A DNA stretch of 51,069 bases, taken from Streptomyces sp. sk2.1. GTDB lineage: Bacteria; Actinomycetota; Actinomycetes; Streptomycetales; Streptomycetaceae. The DNA lies in NCBI RefSeq assembly GCF_008120935.1, contig NZ_RDBO01000073.1:8993-60061 (forward strand). Direction: 5' to 3'. Under the pieces are notes generated by a model. That model saw only the letters and a list, made by a program, of their open reading frames with translations. It made no database searches and was not told the origin of the DNA. Shown in pieces: positions 48,419 through 51,069 of this stretch (position 1 is the first letter of the stretch; the number at the start of each line of letters is the position of its first letter). The position numbers and the translations under genes were made by a program.

Positions 48419-48703
48419 TTACTGGCCGCCGGTGCCCTCGTCGGCGGCCGTCCGGCCCCGGGCCGGCTTACGGGCCGCCCGCTTGGCGGCCGGCTTGGTG
48501 TCCGCGTCGTCGTCCTCGCCCGTGGGGTCGGAGGATTCGGCGGCCTGCTTCGCTGCGGCGGGGAGGGTGCCGTCTTCCCACGCTGCCGGGTTCGTGATGA
48601 GGGCGGCGAGCCTCGTGTCGGGCTCGCTTCCCTCGTCCAGGCGCACGGTCTGGTGCGTGTCCGGGTCCGTGACGTACACGGTCGCTGCCAGCCGGGCGCC
48701 CAT
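48419..48703 (-). CDS. Capsid-associated small protein, 94 aa
   Basis: VTDPDTHQTVRLDEGSEPDT, then LAALITNPAAWEDGTLPAAA, followed by an acidic then Lys/Arg/Ala-rich tail (KPAAKRAARKPARGR). Small proteins with this pattern follow the major capsid gene in many actinophages and may help connect head proteins. ATG overlaps the capsid stop by one base. Confidence 0.7.
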   Translation of the reverse strand: MGARLAATVYVTDPDTHQTVRLDEGSEPDTRLAALITNPAAWEDGTLPAAAKQAAESSDPTGEDDDADTKPAAKRAARKPARGRTAADEGTGGQ

Positions 48704-49752
48704 CAGAAGACCTTGGCGGTGATGTGGATGTCCGGCACGTACAGCACCGGCATGGCGACGGCCGCGCCCTTGGTCCACACCTGAACCGGGTCGTCCTTGT
48801 AGCCGTGGGTGACGACGATGCCGGGGGCTTCCTCCCGCTCGATGGCGGGGTTCCCGCCGGAGGACAGCACGAGGGACTCGGCGGTGACGCCGTACTGCGT
48901 CTCGCCCCACGTCTGCGGGTTCGGGGGCAGCATCAGCCACCGGTCCTCGGGAAGCGGGCGCTTCATCGTGCCGTCGTCCAGGGGGATCTGAACGTCGTAC
49001 ACGCTGATCGGCGGGAGGCCGTAGCGGGCGCGGACGACGTCGACCTCGTTCGGGGCGAGGACGGCGGTCGGGGTGGTCGACGGGGACACGCTGCCGTAGA
49101 ACGCGGCCCGGTAGGCGTTGTTCGCGGCGAGGAGGGCGCGGGCCTTGTAGGAGGTGACGACGCGGGACGGGAGCGGGGCGCCGGAGGCGCGGAGCGTCTC
49201 GATCCAGGCCATCTCGTCCTTGAGGGCGTCCGCGGTCGGGTCGGTCCACGCGGTGGCTGCGGTCGGCATGTTCGCGGAGGGGACACCGGCGTCGTACTCG
49301 ACGGTGAGTCCGTTCTCCCCGGACAGGGTGAACTTGCCGTCGGTGAGGAGGTCGCCGACGGCGAGCTCGAGGCGGGACTTGATGGACTGCACGTGCGCGG
49401 CCACGTCCTGGTAGAGCAGTTCCACGAGCTCGGACGCGTCGGCGCCGCGGGAGGTGTCGAGGAGGATCTGCTCGAGCTCGCCGACCAGGTACTTCTGGCC
49501 CAGGGGCGGGAGCATGCCCTCGGTGACGATGCGCTTGGCCTCGCGGGTCGCGACGGCGGTCTGCGCGTCCCACGCCCGGTACTTCGCCGCGTTCACTCGG
49601 CGGGACGTGGACTTGATCCGGAACTTCACGCTGTTGATCGTCTTCTCCGGCATGACGGAGAGGGTCAGCGCGTAGTCCGCCGGGGTCTGCACCGCCCGCG
49701 CGAACGCGTTGATCTCGGTGGCGTCGATGTCCCTGAGCAGGGTCTCAAGCAT
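48703..49752 (-). CDS. Major capsid protein (phage capsid E family)
   Basis: 349 aa. Begins LETLLRDIDATEINAFARAV and contains REAKRIVTEGMLPPLGQKYL, VGELEQILLDTSRGADASEL, VVRARYGLPPISVYDVQIPL, and ends VAMPVLYVPDIHITAKVF, the pattern of lambda gpE-type HK97-fold capsids. It follows decoration and scaffold genes and precedes head completion genes, as in lambda. The main shell protein. Confidence 0.93.
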   Translation of the reverse strand: MLETLLRDIDATEINAFARAVQTPADYALTLSVMPEKTINSVKFRIKSTSRRVNAAKYRAWDAQTAVATREAKRIVTEGMLPPLGQKYLVGELEQILLDTSRGADASELVELLYQDVAAHVQSIKSRLELAVGDLLTDGKFTLSGENGLTVEYDAGVPSANMPTAATAWTDPTADALKDEMAWIETLRASGAPLPSRVVTSYKARALLAANNAYRAAFYGSVSPSTTPTAVLAPNEVDVVRARYGLPPISVYDVQIPLDDGTMKRPLPEDRWLMLPPNPQTWGETQYGVTAESLVLSSGGNPAIEREEAPGIVVTHGYKDDPVQVWTKGAAVAMPVLYVPDIHITAKVF

Positions 49753-49769
49753 GACTCAGTCGCCCTTTC

Positions 49770-50180
49770 TCAGGAGAAGTGGATGAGGTCGGTGCGGCTG
49801 GCCGCATCGGGCACGGTGAGTGCGACGGGGAGCTTGGCGGTGTCGACGTCGCCGTGTACCAGGAGCGCCCCGCCGACCTTCGTGGAGGCCGGGTTGAAGT
49901 GCGTGTCCGTGGCGAGGAGTCCAGCGAGGACCTCCGTGCCGTCGGTCGCGCCCGAGGTGTAGGGGGCGTACAGGCCCGATGCGGTGACCTTGCCAAGCGG
50001 CAGGCCCGACTTGAACACGGCCTGCGGGGTCGTGGCCGTGGCCGGCAGGTAGTGGGTGCCCGACGTGAACTTGGCGACGTCGAGGGTGATCGTGGTGTTC
50101 ATGCCCGAGCCGTGCAGGTTGCGCAGCCACCGCCGGTCGGCGGTCACGGTCTCGGTGCGGGTCATCGGCTGGAGGTCCAC
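49770..50180 (-). CDS. Head decoration protein (lambda gpD-like)
   Basis: 136 aa; I choose GTG 50180 because GGGAGGAG stands just upstream, rather than ATG 50165. ITLDVAKFTSGTHYLPATAT, GLYAPYTSGATDGTEVLAGL, LLATDTHFNPASTKVGGALL and VHGDVDTAKLPVAL match the HDPD/decoration family. Such proteins trimerise on the capsid surface and stabilise it. Lies between scaffold and major capsid genes. Confidence 0.88.
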   Translation of the reverse strand: MDLQPMTRTETVTADRRWLRNLHGSGMNTTITLDVAKFTSGTHYLPATATTPQAVFKSGLPLGKVTASGLYAPYTSGATDGTEVLAGLLATDTHFNPASTKVGGALLVHGDVDTAKLPVALTVPDAASRTDLIHFS

Positions 50181-50289
50181 GCCGATCTCCTCCCGTGGAA
50201 TGTGGGGTGGCACTGGGGGTGCGGACACCTGTCGGGTGTCGTCCACGGGGGTGGTGCGGAGAGGGCGTGGTCCCTCAGCTCGGGTGGGA
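50181..50289. other. Intergenic gap between decoration and scaffold genes
   Basis: Contains only a short dyad GACACC/GGTGTC (50225-50241) and the ribosome site of the decoration gene. No promoter is evident; late transcription probably runs through from the scaffold gene. Confidence 0.4.
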
Positions 50290-50850
50290 TCAGGCGGCGT
50301 CGGGGCGCCGGAATCCCATCTGCTCGGCACGCTTACGGGCGCGGGCCTGGACGTCGTCCTTGCTGGCCGGGGCGCGCGGCGGGCCACCGGCCGGCGCGCC
50401 GCCGGGGGCGGGCGGAAGCGCACTCGGCTGCGGGGCGGCCTTGGTGCCGAAGAGTTCGGGGCGCCGCTCCTTCAGCTTCTCTGCAGCACCCCGCACGGTG
50501 CTCTCGTCGGCGCTGTCGTCGACGCGGAGCAGGGCGGCCGCGTCCTCGAGGTCGTCACCAGTCGCACCGAGGCCGACGAGGACGGTCCGCCGATGGGCGT
50601 CGCGCTCGCGGACCGTTGCCGCGGCTTCCCTGGCGGTCAGTTCGCGTTCGCGCTGCTCCAGCTGCTGGCGGCGCTTCTCGTCCTCGGAGAGGGCGTCCTG
50701 CTGGGCCTTGCGGGCGGCGGTGATGAACGCCTTGGCGTCGTCGACGTTGCTGAAGCCGTGCTCGGTGGCGAACTCCTCGAGGGCGGTGCGGGCGCCGGCG
50801 CGCTGGCCCTGGGCCTTCTCCTTCGCGGCGAGTGCTTCGACTTCGGCCTG
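50290..50850 (-). CDS. Scaffolding protein, 5' end missing
   Basis: The frame runs without a stop from the window's right end to 50290, but sequence beyond about 50850 is an inverted copy of this same gene and cannot be trusted. The visible part is helical and charged (EKAQGQRAGARTALEEFATE, FITAARKAQQDALSEDEKRR, then REAAATVRERD), followed by GDDLEDAAALLRVDDSADES and a Pro/Ala tail ending KRAEQMGFRRPDAA. This is typical of phage scaffolding proteins and stands before decoration and capsid genes. Confidence 0.75.
   Translation of the reverse strand, partial: QAEVEALAAKEKAQGQRAGARTALEEFATEHGFSNVDDAKAFITAARKAQQDALSEDEKRRQQLEQRERELTAREAAATVRERDAHRRTVLVGLGATGDDLEDAAALLRVDDSADESTVRGAAEKLKERRPELFGTKAAPQPSALPPAPGGAPAGGPPRAPASKDDVQARARKRAEQMGFRRPDAA
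50350..50568 (+). repeat. Left arm of a 219-bp perfect inverted repeat
   Basis: Exactly complementary to 50851-51069; arms are separated by 282 bp. The arm covers the C-terminal half of the scaffold gene. Confidence 0.9.
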
Positions 50851-51069
50851 GGTGCGACTGGTGACGACCTCGAGGACGCGGCCGCCCTGCTCCGCGTCGA
50901 CGACAGCGCCGACGAGAGCACCGTGCGGGGTGCTGCAGAGAAGCTGAAGGAGCGGCGCCCCGAACTCTTCGGCACCAAGGCCGCCCCGCAGCCGAGTGCG
51001 CTTCCGCCCGCCCCCGGCGGCGCGCCGGCCGGTGGCCCGCCGCGCGCCCCGGCCAGCAAGGACGACGTC
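50851..51069 (-). repeat. Right arm of the 219-bp inverted repeat, at the window end
   Basis: Reverse complement of 50350-50568 without a mismatch. One mismatch (50850) is followed by 7 matching bases, so the junction may lie at about 50843. The scaffold frame becomes meaningless in this arm. Most likely a fold-back join made during library preparation or assembly. Confidence 0.85.

Noticed and set aside
50637..51059. A 140-codon minus-strand frame at the window end
   Set aside because: It is created by the inverted copy of the scaffold gene and reads through the artificial join.
50851..51069. Interpretation of the terminal inverted repeat as a telomere
   Set aside because: The arms and the loop are coding sequence of one scaffold gene, and the loop is 282 bp; Streptomyces telomeres are short, densely folded palindromes.
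1..51069. CRISPR arrays, tRNA and rRNA genes
   Set aside because: No regularly spaced direct repeats of CRISPR size and no cloverleaf or rRNA-like stretch were seen when reading both strands; a covariance-model search was not possible here.

Overview
The window looks like most of the genome of a temperate, siphovirus-type phage of Streptomyces or a close relative that is maintained as a plasmid (a phage-plasmid). The DNA is very GC-rich. Two WhiB-like proteins, a DUF6207-type protein and an endolysin with the peptidoglycan-binding tail usual in Streptomyces phages point to that host group. A replication initiator-like protein, a DciA-like helicase loader and a ParA/ParB/parS partition locus sit on the same molecule as a complete tail module, a lysis cassette and most of a head module. 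Terminase and portal genes are not present, so the window is not the full genome. Almost every gene is on the minus strand and reads right to left.

Layout. 1-2.3 kb: a 59-aa gene under a palindromic operator, a two-gene accessory cassette (membrane protein plus pentapeptide-like protein) and ssb. 2.3-8.4 kb: a tightly overlapping early operon (HTH protein, WhiB-like regulator, RusA resolvase, ASCH-like protein, DUF5131 protein and many small proteins, several with Cys/His clusters), read from a promoter carrying the same operator. 8.6-16.2 kb: plasmid functions (excisionase-like HTH, ParB, ParA, three parS-like palindromes, DciA-like protein, Rep-like winged-helix protein with candidate iterons) and a hairpin-rich gene-free stretch at 10.1-10.7 kb. 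16.5-29.5 kb: a segment bounded by a perfect 30-bp inverted repeat. It holds a second WhiB-like protein, a cytosine methyltransferase, a Rad52/ERF-like annealing protein, an RHH repressor candidate divergent from a WYL-like protein, two adjacent tyrosine recombinases and a small plus-strand gene cluster. 29.5-32.7 kb: collagen-like protein, two holin-type membrane proteins, an amidase/LysM endolysin and a papain-like protease. 32.9-50.9 kb: tail fibre, minor tail proteins, Dit-like protein, a 1744-aa tape measure, tail chaperones with a -1 frameshift, tail tube, head completion proteins, major capsid, decoration and scaffold.

How it fits together. An RHH protein next to two copies of an ATTGCG-N2-CGCAAT palindrome probably controls its own gene, the early operon and the 59-aa gene, and so may be the main switch of the element. 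ParAB and Rep keep the molecule as a plasmid. The tyrosine recombinases may act on the 30-bp inverted repeats. Oddities that need checking: the ParA reading frame has its Walker A block after the segment that normally follows it, and the last 219 bp of the window are an exact inverted copy of 50350-50568, most likely an assembly or library fold-back.
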